Shown piece after piece: positions 9,237 through 17,949 of a DNA stretch of 64,000 nt. This DNA comes from G965215225 sp965215225 (lineage in GTDB: Bacteria; Pseudomonadota; Gammaproteobacteria; CBDBNL01; JAAOII01), in the NCBI GenBank assembly GCA_965215225.1, contig OZ244039.1:1612001-1676000 (forward strand), written 5' to 3'. Position numbers and translations under genes: made by a program. Below the pieces are notes generated by a model. The model ran no database searches. It worked only from the letters and a program-made list of their open reading frames with translations, and was not told where the DNA came from. Position 1 is the stretch's first letter, and every line of letters begins with the position of its first letter.

Positions 9237-9701
9237 ATGGCAAAAAAACGCCCTAGTCCCAACCTGATATGTGAAAATCGCCGCGCCCGTTTTGACTATG
9301 AGCTATTGGAAAAATACGAGGCGGGGCTGGTATTAGAAGGATGGGAAGTAAAGAGCATAAGAAACAAAAAAGCACAGCTCAATCATGCATACATAAAATC
9401 TCTTGGCGGCGAGCTTTTCCTTATCGGCGCGCAAATCCCCCCTTTGCCCGGCACAGATCAACGAGAAAGCAAAGACAGTATGCGCAGCCGCAAACTCCTA
9501 CTCCACAAAAAAGAGATCAACAAGATCCGCACCTCATTGAACGAAAAAGGCTTGGCTTGTGTGCCATTGAGCTTGAGATGGCATAAACAAAAAGTAAAGT
9601 GTGTTCTCGCAACTGGGCGAGGCAAGAAACTATATGACAAGCGACAGACAATAAAAGAAAGAGACCTAGCAAGAACCTATGGCAGAAGGATAAAGCTGTG
9701 A
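9237..9701 (+). CDS. smpB: SsrA-binding protein SmpB
   Basis: Partner of tmRNA in trans-translation rescue of stalled ribosomes. Motifs: NRRARFDYELLEKYEAGLVL, GWEVKSIRNKKAQLNHAYI and RKLLLHKKEI, with the basic tail KLYDKRQTIKERDLARTYGR typical of the family. Length is 154 residues. A TAAAAT box at 9224-9229 lies only 7 nt from the ATG, so the leader may be absent or nearly so. Its RNA partner ssrA lies 2.1 kb downstream, separated by a restriction-modification pair, a common place for an insertion. Confidence 0.95.
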   Translation: MAKKRPSPNLICENRRARFDYELLEKYEAGLVLEGWEVKSIRNKKAQLNHAYIKSLGGELFLIGAQIPPLPGTDQRESKDSMRSRKLLLHKKEINKIRTSLNEKGLACVPLSLRWHKQKVKCVLATGRGKKLYDKRQTIKERDLARTYGRRIKL

Positions 9702-9735
9702 GCTGTTTGGCAAAGACCTAGCTATTCAGCCTCGA

Positions 9736-10443
9736 TTAAACATATTTTCCTAAATCTAGTTTAATGACATCCTTAGTTTTTTGCAATATGTCTATATCTA
9801 GTTTCTTGTATCTTCTGTGTATGGGATTGCTAATATCTCTTTCCCCTTTAAGCAAAGTTAAGATATTAATCTTGGTATCAAAATATGACATAATAGTATG
9901 GCTAGCAGTGCTGCCATAAACCACATCATTTAATTGAGAGTAATCTCCTCCTAATTGACTTTCTAGTTGTAATAGATAACAAGACATATCAGGACACACA
10001 GTTCGCAACAAATCAAAATCAACCATTATTCTTTTGAGCATAGCGTTTTCTGTAAATGCCTTGCATTCAATCCCCATGACAAGAGTATCATCAATATATA
10101 CTTGCTTATCAACTGACAACCTATAGTGATAATTAGCTATGTTTTCCTTTATATGATTTTTCACTCTTTCGTCAGTTATTTTTAATAGGTATTGCTCTCT
10201 AATAGGAATTTCTATTTTCTTACTATTTATGTCAATCCTGTCATCCCCTCCTTCTAATTCTTTCCACGCAACTACTATCAAGGAATGGGTAATATATTCT
10301 TGTAGCTGTCCTTTTACAGCTCTAACCATACCACCATAGGCTCTATCTGATTGTTCGCTCGCCTCATTGTCTATTACTTTTATTACAGCATCATAGGTTC
10401 TAATAATATCTTCCAAATTGGAATCATAATCTCGTTGTTCCAT
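9736..10443 (-). CDS. Probable type II restriction endonuclease
   Basis: I do not recognise a named family. The 235-residue protein lies 5 nt downstream of a DNA methyltransferase on the same strand, the usual layout of type II systems. A PD-(D/E)xK-like core is visible as YIDDTLVMGIECKAF around residues 125-140 (Asp-Asp then E-x-K after a hydrophobic strand). The call rests on context plus this motif. An alternative is another methylase-associated nuclease-fold protein. Confidence 0.6.
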   Translation of the reverse strand: MEQRDYDSNLEDIIRTYDAVIKVIDNEASEQSDRAYGGMVRAVKGQLQEYITHSLIVVAWKELEGGDDRIDINSKKIEIPIREQYLLKITDERVKNHIKENIANYHYRLSVDKQVYIDDTLVMGIECKAFTENAMLKRIMVDFDLLRTVCPDMSCYLLQLESQLGGDYSQLNDVVYGSTASHTIMSYFDTKINILTLLKGERDISNPIHRRYKKLDIDILQKTKDVIKLDLGKYV

Positions 10444-10448
10444 TTCTT

Positions 10449-11522
10449 CTAAATGTTATCAAAAATAGTTGGCTGCACACTATCTATTCTCTTCACTGCT
10501 GTGTCGCAATAATCTTTTGATATGTCTACACTGATATAGTTTCTCTTTAGCTTGCGGCAAACAACCGCGGTGGTGCCGACTCCCCCAAACGGATCAAGCA
10601 CAGTATCTTTCGGATAGGTATATAGCCTCAATGCTCTCTCCACCAGCTTTTCTGGGAACATAGCATCATGGTTATATTGTTTCATATTTCTTTCTGGGGC
10701 AATAGACCATTTCCCTATGACAGATTTCTTAAACTCCTCGTCAGTTATATCAGGTTGGACATTCCGCTTATTCAAATGTTTGATAGTCTCTTTACAATAG
10801 ACCTCAATATACTCGTGAGTGTATTTGAGATAAGGAGAAGCGGGACTTTTCCAGCTGCCCCAAGAAGTATATCTGGCGCTGTAATTATTTTTCTCCCAGA
10901 TTATTTCATTCCTCCATATGAAATTGTGTTTCAGAAATAGGTTCGAAAAGATATGATGAGAAGGAATATAGTCAGAGTAAAAGGGCTGAATATTAAATAT
11001 GACTCTTCCCCCAGTGGTTAACACGCGATACATGGCCGCAATAATGCCTTCCATCCTCTTAAAGTAATCATTCCAAGTGCCTTTATCGCTGTAATAGTCG
11101 CCATAATCAATACCAAAGTTATATGGTGGGGAAGTGATAATACAGTCTATGCAATTATTAGGTAAGGATTTCATATATTTCAAACAATCCTTATTAACAA
11201 CAACATTCAGTGAGCTAGAAGGCAATTCATTGTGTATATATTCAACCGATTTAGTTTCCTTCTTCTTTTTGGTGATCTTCTTAGCTACTTTTAGATTCTC
11301 ATAGGTTCGGTAGCCATTTTGAGTTTGGTATTCGCCTAGCTTCAACCTATTCAAAAAGGACAATAGTTGTTTGTTCTCATCTAGAACTTCTATTTTGACT
11401 TTTCTAATATAGAAGCTTCTATCTACTATCCCGATGTTTTGCTGGTCGATAGAATTAACTAGCTCAATGAAGTTGTCATCCAGTTTATTGTAAACTGCAT
11501 CATCTAATAGCCTAGTTTTCAT
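10449..11522 (-). CDS. Beta-class DNA methyltransferase (type II RM, probably N4-cytosine or N6-adenine)
   Basis: Site-specific amino-methyltransferase. Motif IV is TSPPYNFGIDYGDYYSD near residue 131 and comes before the AdoMet-binding motif I, DPFGGVGTTAVVCRKL, near residue 310. This order marks the beta class. TSPPY rather than DPPY leans toward N4-cytosine but is not decisive. The N-terminal ~110 residues are not recognised. It is followed after 5 nt by the putative nuclease gene. Upstream lies a hexanucleotide repeat with a possible small ORF ending 9 nt before this start. Confidence 0.9.
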   Translation of the reverse strand: MKTRLLDDAVYNKLDDNFIELVNSIDQQNIGIVDRSFYIRKVKIEVLDENKQLLSFLNRLKLGEYQTQNGYRTYENLKVAKKITKKKKETKSVEYIHNELPSSSLNVVVNKDCLKYMKSLPNNCIDCIITSPPYNFGIDYGDYYSDKGTWNDYFKRMEGIIAAMYRVLTTGGRVIFNIQPFYSDYIPSHHIFSNLFLKHNFIWRNEIIWEKNNYSARYTSWGSWKSPASPYLKYTHEYIEVYCKETIKHLNKRNVQPDITDEEFKKSVIGKWSIAPERNMKQYNHDAMFPEKLVERALRLYTYPKDTVLDPFGGVGTTAVVCRKLKRNYISVDISKDYCDTAVKRIDSVQPTIFDNI

Positions 11523-11531
11523 ATTTGTGCC

Positions 11532-11834
11532 TTAATTTAATCTCCCAATTCCCATTTCCCATCTCCATTTCCCAATTTGCCGCTTCCTATTTCCATTTCC
11601 ATTTCCATCTTCATTTCCATTTCCATTTCCATTTCCATCTTCATTTCCATTTCCATTTCCATTCCCGTTTTCCATTTCCCAATCTCTCTTATTTGGGTCT
11701 ATTATATCATCTAGCCATTTTGTCTGGCAAAAAGATAAACCTGTGAGAGATTGGATTAAAAAGCGCTGATTGATATCTAAAAGGAGTGATCTATCCCTAT
11801 TAATAGCAAAAGTTCTGGTATAATATTTCAGCAA
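11532..11834 (-). CDS. Possible small ORF with Asn-Gly repeat tail
   Basis: A 100-codon frame (MLKYYTRTFAINRDRSLLLD...) ends in a low-complexity tail of NG/ED repeats encoded by the GGAAAT hexamer array. Its stop is 9 nt before the methyltransferase ATG, which could fit a coupled upstream gene. Against this, its start overlaps the ssrA promoter (opposite strand) and the N-terminal half matches no family I know. Hexamer changes keep the frame. Confidence 0.25.
   Translation of the reverse strand: MLKYYTRTFAINRDRSLLLDINQRFLIQSLTGLSFCQTKWLDDIIDPNKRDWEMENGNGNGNGNEDGNGNGNGNEDGNGNGNRKRQIGKWRWEMGIGRLN
11560..11690. repeat. Hexanucleotide repeat (TTTCCA)n
   Basis: About twenty units of TTTCCA or variants (TCTTCA, TTCCCG) run between the methyltransferase start and ssrA. 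Array length is likely variable. It would alter the spacing upstream of the methyltransferase rather than shift its frame. Confidence 0.8.
11819..11824 (+). promoter_or_regulatory. Extended -10 promoter of ssrA
   Basis: TGGTATAAT with the hexamer at 11819-11824, 17 nt before the mature tmRNA 5' end. It is a strong extended -10; no clear -35 box is seen. Confidence 0.65.
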
Positions 11835-11841
11835 GAAATCT

Positions 11842-12203
11842 GGGGGCGTTCTGGATTCGACGCTTTACAGAAATCTTATAGTGCATGCCGAGCTGCAGAT
11901 GCTCGTGAAACTTCTGCATCGTTGTAACTGGCGACAAAAATAGTTACGCTTTAGCTGCTTAATAACAGCTTTCTCTACTGATTGCTTTGCTTGTGAGGCA
12001 TTTGTAGGGTCGGTTTCACAAGCTCGCTCTGCATTCTTTCCTTGATGGAATGTTGATGGATATCATATTAGAGCTAAATAACTATCGGGGAATCTGTTGT
12101 CAGCTGTGCCATTTCAGTAGGCAGCAGAAATTATTGAATGGCTAAGCATGTAGAGCATAGGGTAGATGTCAAGCGGACGCGGGTTCGACTCCCGCCGCCT
12201 CCA
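11842..12203 (+). ncRNA. ssrA: Transfer-messenger RNA (tmRNA)
   Basis: The 5' end GGGGGCGTTCTGGATTCGAC and the 3' end GGGTTCGACTCCCGCCGCC carry the tRNA-like domain. The acceptor stem GGGGGCG/CGCCTCC pairs over 7 bp with one G-T. The tag frame at 11930-11962 reads GDKNSYALAA-stop, ending in the ALAA degradation signal. The 3' CCA is not encoded (the sequence goes CGCCTCCA then T7), so CCA must be added. It acts with SmpB, encoded upstream. Confidence 0.95.
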
Positions 12204-12210
12204 TTTTTTT
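12204..12210 (+). terminator. T-run after ssrA
   Basis: Seven T directly follow the GC-rich tmRNA acceptor and T-stem region, which could itself act as the terminator hairpin. pgi begins 25 nt later, so some read-through is possible. Confidence 0.4.
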
Positions 12211-12234
12211 ATTCGATTGAATTCCCCAAGACCC

Positions 12235-13827
12235 ATGACAAGTCTCTCCTCCCAACTAAATGAACATTGGCGGCAGATGGCTTCTTTTGATATGCGCATC
12301 GCCTTTGCTGCTGAGCCAAACCGAGCCAGTCAGTTCAGCCTCACTGCCTGTGGTCTCCTATTGGACTATTCCAAAAATCTCATCAGTGAAGAGACCATAA
12401 GGCTGCTTCTTCAGCTGGCAAAAGAACAGAAGCTAATAGAACGACTTAGCAGCCAATTTGATGGAGCTAGGGTTAATCAGAGCGAAGACCGTCCTGCCCT
12501 TCACACTGCTCTGAGGGCGCAGCAAGAACGAAGCCCAGTCGCCAACAAAATAATGGAACAGGCCAGGGCGAACCGAAAGAGGATCTATGATTTAAGACAG
12601 AACCTAGTGGAAGGAGCACTAACCGGCTTTGGCAATCAACCTATAGATACACTAGTCAATATTGGCATAGGAGGTTCTCATCTGGGTCCTCTTACTCTAT
12701 GTAGTTCATTACCAGCAGCGCCAGATGCCCCTGAGTGCAGCTTTCTTTCTTCCCTTTCGCCCGATGCTCTGACAAGCATTCGGCAGCGACATAATCTAGC
12801 CACAACTATTTTCATTATCTCTTCTAAGTCTTTTACCACTCAAGAGACTCTGATGAATGCCAATCAGCTCTTAGCTGAGTATGAAAGGCAAGTCCCACGC
12901 GCTAGAGCGATAAAGCATTTTTATGCTGTAACTGCCGAGCCAGCAAGGGCCAAGGATTTTGGTATCCCCGATGACCAGATTTTTTCCTTTGATAAGTCAG
13001 TTGGTGGGCGCTTTTCCCTCTGGTCATCCATAGCCCTACCCATCATCATGCATATAGGAAGAGAGGCTTTTGAACGGCTGCTAAAGGGCGCCTATGATAT
13101 GGATGAACATAGTTTGACCAGCAAGCCAAGTATGCCGCTTCTGTTGGCGCTACTGGCATATTGGTATGCAAACTATTGGCGGACACAAACTCACTGCATC
13201 AATGCATATGAACATTCTCTTAGACGATTACCAGAATATCTCCAACAGCTCTTTATGGAGAGCAATGGTAAAAAAGACGGTGCCAATGAGATCCTCTGGG
13301 GTGGAGTAGGAACTGAAATTCAGCACTCTTATATGCAACTTTGCCATCAGGGCAAGCATCTGATTCCAATGGATATCATCGGCGGGGCTCGCCCACCCCA
13401 AGCAAAAACGAGAAGTCCGACTGAACAAGAAGCCCATAGGATTCTCATTGCCAATGCCTTAGCTCAAGCACAGGCTCTCCTACAGGGTCGTAATGAGGAT
13501 GAAGCCCAAGCCGAGCTAAGAAAGAATAATTCATCAAGCACACGGGCAACAGACCTTATGATGCCGGGTAATCGTCCTAGCAATTTCTTGCTTTATGACG
13601 AGCTAAATCCTTATAGCCTTGGCGCGCTGCTTAGTCTCTATGAACACCGCACTGCCCTATTAGGTTATCTGACTCAAAGCAATCCTTTTGATCAGTGGGG
13701 GGTAGAACTAGGGAAGAAGCTAAGCCAGAGGATTCACGCTGAGATGGCAGCCAGTCAGACCAGCCAAACCAGCCAATTTGACTCCTCTACCAATCGGCTG
13801 ATTGAATGGATTCGTCAGAAAAGCTAA
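12235..13827 (+). CDS. pgi: Glucose-6-phosphate isomerase
   Basis: Interconverts glucose-6-P and fructose-6-P in glycolysis/gluconeogenesis, cytoplasmic. Signatures: NIGIGGSHLGP near residue 140, the PGI signature VGGRFSLWSS near residue 257, and the active-site region KKDGANEILWGGVGTEIQHS near residue 345. Start ATG 12235 (MTSLSSQLNEHW) gives 530 residues; frames starting further upstream lie inside tmRNA. The 3' end overlaps ogt convergently by 41 nt. A Gln/Thr/Ser run (ASQTSQTSQ) near the C-terminus reflects a small local repeat. Confidence 0.95.
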   Translation: MTSLSSQLNEHWRQMASFDMRIAFAAEPNRASQFSLTACGLLLDYSKNLISEETIRLLLQLAKEQKLIERLSSQFDGARVNQSEDRPALHTALRAQQERSPVANKIMEQARANRKRIYDLRQNLVEGALTGFGNQPIDTLVNIGIGGSHLGPLTLCSSLPAAPDAPECSFLSSLSPDALTSIRQRHNLATTIFIISSKSFTTQETLMNANQLLAEYERQVPRARAIKHFYAVTAEPARAKDFGIPDDQIFSFDKSVGGRFSLWSSIALPIIMHIGREAFERLLKGAYDMDEHSLTSKPSMPLLLALLAYWYANYWRTQTHCINAYEHSLRRLPEYLQQLFMESNGKKDGANEILWGGVGTEIQHSYMQLCHQGKHLIPMDIIGGARPPQAKTRSPTEQEAHRILIANALAQAQALLQGRNEDEAQAELRKNNSSSTRATDLMMPGNRPSNFLLYDELNPYSLGALLSLYEHRTALLGYLTQSNPFDQWGVELGKKLSQRIHAEMAASQTSQTSQFDSSTNRLIEWIRQKS

Positions 13828-14329
13828 CCGGCGGATTCCATATTGATTCCATACTCAGCAATTTCTGTTTCCACTCTAGCCCCCATCTATAGCCACCCAA
13901 TCCATTGGCAGCAACAACTCTATGGCAGGGAACAGCCAGAACAACTGGATTGGCCGCACAAGCCATACCAACCGCGCGCGCCTTGTTCTTATTGCCTAGA
14001 TAGGCTGCCACCTCTTTATAGGTCATAGTAGAACCAGGGGGAATGCTTAGTAGAACACGCCATACTTGGCGAAAGAAATTAGACCCTTTGAGCTCTTCTA
14101 TTACTAAGGGCAATGAAGAGATGTCTTTCTTCTCACCCCTTAGATAAGCAAGAAGCAGGTCAATAAAGGGCTTCAGCTTCTTGTCATCATATTGAGCTGA
14201 GGACTCTTGCTGTTTAGCCAACTGAGCTGGGGACAAGAGATCTATAGCAGTAATGGTGCGATCATTCGCACTCACCCATAGATAGCTATTGGAATCAACT
14301 GGGGCATAAGAATAATAGGTCATATCCAT
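13787..14329 (-). CDS. ogt: Methylated-DNA--[protein]-cysteine S-methyltransferase
   Basis: Suicide repair protein removing O6-alkyl groups from guanine. The active-site motif is VLAVPCHRVVAANGLGGYRW, with PCHRV carrying the acceptor Cys, preceded by the recognition helix segment SIPPGSTMTYKEVAAYLGN. The 180 residues include an N-terminal ribonuclease-like domain, as in Ogt/MGMT. It starts inside the last codons of the DMT permease gene (10-nt overlap) and is likely co-transcribed with it. Confidence 0.93.
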   Translation of the reverse strand: MDMTYYSYAPVDSNSYLWVSANDRTITAIDLLSPAQLAKQQESSAQYDDKKLKPFIDLLLAYLRGEKKDISSLPLVIEELKGSNFFRQVWRVLLSIPPGSTMTYKEVAAYLGNKNKARAVGMACAANPVVLAVPCHRVVAANGLGGYRWGLEWKQKLLSMESIWNPPVSFSDESIQSADW

Positions 14330-15204
14330 CTTCTCATTCTATCATCTATCAGTAAGAGCCCTCCTAGTATTAACAACATCCCTATGTAATCATTGATAGC
14401 CAGAACTTCGCCCAAAAATAGCCCCCCTATGAAGATAGTCATAGGCGGAGAAAGAACAGTAACCAGTGAGACATTGGTCGACACCACTCGCGCCAACAGA
14501 TAATAATAGATAATATAGGCAATGCCAGTGCCAACCACAGCCATAAATAGTATTGCAATCCACACTCCCCAGCTCTGAGGCTGTTGGGGCAGGCCTGTGT
14601 GCCAAAGTGTGCTGATTACGAACATCGTCGCAGCAGAACAGACCAACATAGCAGAGCAACTAACATAAGCATTAAAATCACCAGCATATTTCTTTCCTAA
14701 GATAAAGCCAATTCCATAAGAAAGAGCCGCTCCTATGACACAGAGCTGTCCTATACTGCCGAGGTCAAAATCGTATAGTGCATCAATACCAAAGATAACC
14801 ACTACCCCAATAAAACTGGCTATGAGACCCAAGAGGCGGTGCAGATAGAGCGGCTCATGCTTTAGGAACGAGTGAGCAAGTAGAGCGGTAAAAATAGGAG
14901 TCATGCCATTCAATATGGAAGCAAGTCCCGCTTGAATATACTGCTGACCTATGGCTATGAGGCTAAAGGGAACCACATTGGCAAAGAAAGCAATGACAAT
15001 GAAGGTGCGCCAAAAAGAGATGCTAGCAGGAAACCTATGACCCAACAAGAGAGTTACCGAAGTAAAAACCAAGGCAGCCGAGGTGAGCCGCCAGAAGACT
15101 AAGGAAAATGGATCTAGCTCGGTCAATCCTATTTCTATTAGTATGAAAGAAGTTGCCCATATAGCAGACAACAGAAAGATTAAAAACCAGTAAAAAAGAG
15201 ACAT
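14320..15204 (-). CDS. DMT-superfamily (EamA) permease
   Basis: Inner-membrane transporter of the drug/metabolite family with two EamA repeats and about ten hydrophobic segments. SAIWATSFILIEIGL and the second-half sequence GAALSYGIGFILGKK match the repeat pattern. Substrate unknown. Start 15204 (MSLFYWFLIF) is preferred: a TATAAT box at 15214-15219 is only 9 nt upstream, so the longer frame from 15252 would begin before the promoter. The promoter region is divergent with the DksA-like gene. Confidence 0.82.
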   Translation of the reverse strand: MSLFYWFLIFLLSAIWATSFILIEIGLTELDPFSLVFWRLTSAALVFTSVTLLLGHRFPASISFWRTFIVIAFFANVVPFSLIAIGQQYIQAGLASILNGMTPIFTALLAHSFLKHEPLYLHRLLGLIASFIGVVVIFGIDALYDFDLGSIGQLCVIGAALSYGIGFILGKKYAGDFNAYVSCSAMLVCSAATMFVISTLWHTGLPQQPQSWGVWIAILFMAVVGTGIAYIIYYYLLARVVSTNVSLVTVLSPPMTIFIGGLFLGEVLAINDYIGMLLILGGLLLIDDRMRRWI

Positions 15205-15213
15205 TGAAGCCTC

Positions 15214-15258
15214 ATTATATAAAGACCAGATTAATGCCAAGCAGATTATCACTATAAT
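15214..15258. promoter_or_regulatory. Divergent near-leaderless promoter pair
   Basis: TATAAT on the minus strand (15214-15219, permease) and TATAAT on the plus strand (15253-15258, DksA-like gene). Each lies 8-9 nt from its start codon, implying leaders of only one to three nucleotides if both boxes are used. Confidence 0.45.
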
Positions 15259-15266
15259 ATGGCACT

Positions 15267-15692
15267 ATGGCAAAAAGAAAAAAGAAAGCAACGCTTACCC
15301 GAGCTGCCCTGCTAAGACAGCCAAAGAAAAAGTATATGTGCGCAGCACAACTACAATTCTTCCGCAATCTGTTGTTAGAGGAACACAAGAAGATCTCTAG
15401 CAATATAGAACAATTACGCAGCAGCACGAAAACTACCGAAGGAGAATATGATGAAGCAGACAGGGCTTCACTTGAGGAAGAGAATCGGTTAGTATTTCGT
15501 ATGATAGAAAGAGACACTCAGCTATTGAGCAAGATTGATCTGGCATTGGAACGGATTGAAAAAAAGAAGTATGGCTATTGTATTGAAACCGGTCAGCCGA
15601 TTGGATTAGAAAGACTATTACTCAGACCTACCACACTTTACAGCGTTCAAGCGAAGGTTATACAAGAACAACATAAAAAGGAATCTTCCTAG
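15267..15692 (+). CDS. DksA-like transcription factor, zinc-less type
   Basis: RNA-polymerase secondary-channel regulator family. Residues 25-100 form the coiled coil (QLQFFRNLLLEEHKKISSNIE...LEEENRLVFRMIERDTQLLSKIDLALERIE). The C-terminal globule is KKYGYCIETGQPIGLERLLLRPTTLY. Where classical DksA has C..C and C..C, only one Cys remains (YGYCIETG), so it should not bind zinc, as in DksA2-type and alphaproteobacterial proteins. TATAAT at 15253-15258 ends 8 nt before the ATG. serS begins 3 nt after the stop and is probably co-transcribed. Confidence 0.85.
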   Translation: MAKRKKKATLTRAALLRQPKKKYMCAAQLQFFRNLLLEEHKKISSNIEQLRSSTKTTEGEYDEADRASLEEENRLVFRMIERDTQLLSKIDLALERIEKKKYGYCIETGQPIGLERLLLRPTTLYSVQAKVIQEQHKKESS

Positions 15693-15695
15693 CCA

Positions 15696-16967
15696 ATGCT
15701 AGACCCTCGCCTTTTAAGGAACAATCGTGACCTGATTACCAAGCTATGCAGTGATAGAAGGATGGTTTCTGACCTTTCCACCTATAACGACCTAGAGAAA
15801 GAGCGAAAGAAAGTCCAACAACCGCTTCAAGAATTGCAACATCAACGCAACCAGCTTAATAAGGTCTATGAAAAGAAGGCTCTTAATGAGGAAAAAGTAG
15901 ATGATGAGAGAAAAGAGCTAAAACGCCTTAAGAAGCAAATCAAAGAAGCCGAGCAAGACCTAAAAGCTATTCTTAAGAATTTGGAGGAGTTCTATAACGG
16001 GCTACCCAATCTATTGGATACCACTGTGCCCATAGGCACAGATGAGAAAGACAATGCCGAAATACTAGTATGGGGCGAGAAACCCCATTTCCCCTTCAAG
16101 CCCAAAGAACACTATGAGCTCTTCCCTAGACTATTGGACTTTGAGCTGGCAGCCCAAATGGCTGGTAGTCGATTTGCACTTCTCAGAGGAGATTTAGCAC
16201 TGGTTCATCGCGCTCTAGCCCAGCTGATGTTAGATGTGCATATTAACCAACATAATTACGAAGAAATCTATGTCCCCCTTCTAGTCAAAGAGCAAGCCCT
16301 TAAGCATAGTGGTCAGTTGCCTAAGTTTAGCGAAGACCTTTTCGTTATAGGTGGGAGGGATTCCTTTTTGATACCTACGGCTGAGGTGCCCCTTGTCAAT
16401 ATCGCCGCCAATAGGATTTTTGCCCCTAGCGAACTACCCCTAAAACTAGTTGCCTATACTCCTTGTTTTCGCAGTGAGGCAGGTAGCTATGGTAAGGATG
16501 TCAAAGGAATGCTGCGCCTCCATCAATTTGACAAGGTGGAACTGGTGCAGATTACCAAGCCAGAGGATTCATGGAACACACTAGAAGAGATGAGCCAGCA
16601 AGTTCAGAAGATTCTTCAGCTCCTTGAACTGCCCTATAAGGTTGTTAATCTATGTAGTGGCGATATCGGCTTTCACGCCGCCAAAACCTATGACATCGAA
16701 GTCTGGTTGCCCGGACAAAATCGCTATCGCGAAGTGTCTTCTTGTAGCAACTGCACCGATTTTCAGGCCCGCCGAATGCAAGCAAGATGGCGAGATGAAA
16801 AAGGCAATCGTCATCTAGTTCATACTCTTAATGCCTCTGGCCTAGCGGTCGGCAGAACGCTCATAGCATTGTTAGAAAATTACCAAACCTCAGACGGCAA
16901 GGTAATCCTTCCTAAAGCACTCTTGCCCTATCTACCTGAAAGACTAAAACAGCTAGAAGCTAAGTAA
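15696..16967 (+). CDS. serS: Serine--tRNA ligase
   Basis: Class II synthetase. The N-terminal tRNA-binding coiled coil spans residues ~30-105. Motif 2 is FRSEAGSYGKDVKGMLRLHQF near residue 260, and motif 3 lies in LNASGLAVGRTLIALLENYQ near residue 380. Length of 423 residues is normal. It follows the dksA-like gene by 3 nt. Downstream, convergent with GLP2, is a kilobase of minisatellite. Confidence 0.96.
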   Translation: MLDPRLLRNNRDLITKLCSDRRMVSDLSTYNDLEKERKKVQQPLQELQHQRNQLNKVYEKKALNEEKVDDERKELKRLKKQIKEAEQDLKAILKNLEEFYNGLPNLLDTTVPIGTDEKDNAEILVWGEKPHFPFKPKEHYELFPRLLDFELAAQMAGSRFALLRGDLALVHRALAQLMLDVHINQHNYEEIYVPLLVKEQALKHSGQLPKFSEDLFVIGGRDSFLIPTAEVPLVNIAANRIFAPSELPLKLVAYTPCFRSEAGSYGKDVKGMLRLHQFDKVELVQITKPEDSWNTLEEMSQQVQKILQLLELPYKVVNLCSGDIGFHAAKTYDIEVWLPGQNRYREVSSCSNCTDFQARRMQARWRDEKGNRHLVHTLNASGLAVGRTLIALLENYQTSDGKVILPKALLPYLPERLKQLEAK

Positions 16968-16980
16968 GAGGAGGATACTC

Positions 16981-17235
16981 CTATTCATCTCCCTTCATAT
17001 TCCTTCATCTCTCTTTATCCCCCTTCATCTCTTTTCATCTCTTTTCATCTCTCTTCATCTCCCTTCATCTCTTTTCATCTCTCTTCATCTCCCTTCATCT
17101 CTTTTCATCTCTCTTCATCTCTCTTCATCTCCCTTCATCTCTTTTCATCTCTCTTCATCTCCCTTCATCTCTTTTCATCTCTCTTCATCTCCCTTCATCT
17201 CTTTTCATCTCTCTTCATCTCCCTTCATCTCTCTT
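16981..17235. repeat. Simple repeat TTCATCTC/TTTTCATCTC
   Basis: About 250 bp of alternating CTTTTCATCTCTCTTCATCTCC units immediately after serS. It has no spacers and no coding potential, and grades into the next array through the shared CTCTTCATC block. Confidence 0.9.
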
Positions 17236-17949
17236 CATCACCGACCTAGAACCTGCTTAAAAAGAGAGGGATATGGTAAATTCTAGTCTCTTCATCACCG
17301 ACCTAGAGCTTGCTTAAGAAGAGAGGGAGATGGTAAATTCTAGTCTCTTCATCACCGACCTAGAACCTGCTTAAGAAGAGAGAGATGGTAAATTCTAGTC
17401 TCTTCATCTCCCTTCATTGCCGACCTAGAACCTGCTTAAGAAGAGAGAGAGATGGTAAATTCTAGTCTCTTCATCACCGATCTAGAACTTGCTTAAGAAA
17501 GAGAGGGAGGGGGTAGATTCTAGTCTCTTCATCTCTCTTCATTGCCGACCTAGAGCCTGCTTAAGAAGAGAGGGAGATGGTAAATTCTAGTCTCTTCATT
17601 GCCGGCCTAGAGCTTGCTTAAGAAGAGAGAGGTGGTAGATTCTAGTCTCTTCATCTCTCTTCATCACCGACCTAGAGCCTGCTTAAGAAGAGAGGGAGGT
17701 GGTAGATTCTAGTCTCTTCATCACCGACCTAGAGCCTGCTTAAGAAGAGAGGGAGGTGGTAGATTCTAGTCTCTTCATCACCGACCTAGAGCCTGCTTAA
17801 GAAAGAGAGGGAGGTGGTAGATTCTAGTCTCTTCATTGCCGACCTAGAGCCTGCTTAAGAAGAGAGGGAGGGGGTAGATTCTAGTCTCTTCATCACCGAC
17901 CTAGAGCTTGCTTAAGAAGAGAGGGAGGGGGTAGATTCTAGTCTCTTCA
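17236..17949. repeat. Tandem array of GLP2 gene 3' ends, twelve copies
   Basis: Twelve units of ~55-70 bp share CCGACCTAGA(A/G)C(C/T)TGCTTAAGAAGAG, GGTA(A/G)ATTCTAGTCTCTTCAT and a variable purine stretch. On the minus strand each repeats the last codons of GLP2 (LLKQVLGR-stop). The thirteenth is the real gene end at 17950. Units differ by scattered point changes and by CACC/TTGCC alternation. It formed by tandem duplication across the gene terminus. Confidence 0.85.

Noticed and set aside
12166..12234. Longer pgi start inside ssrA
   Set aside because: The extension lies within the tmRNA 3' end; ATG 12235 gives the family N-terminus.
16981..17949. CRISPR-like appearance of the serS/GLP2 arrays
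   Set aside because: Units are contiguous and near-identical with no unique spacers, and no cas genes are present; they are minisatellites copying a gene end.
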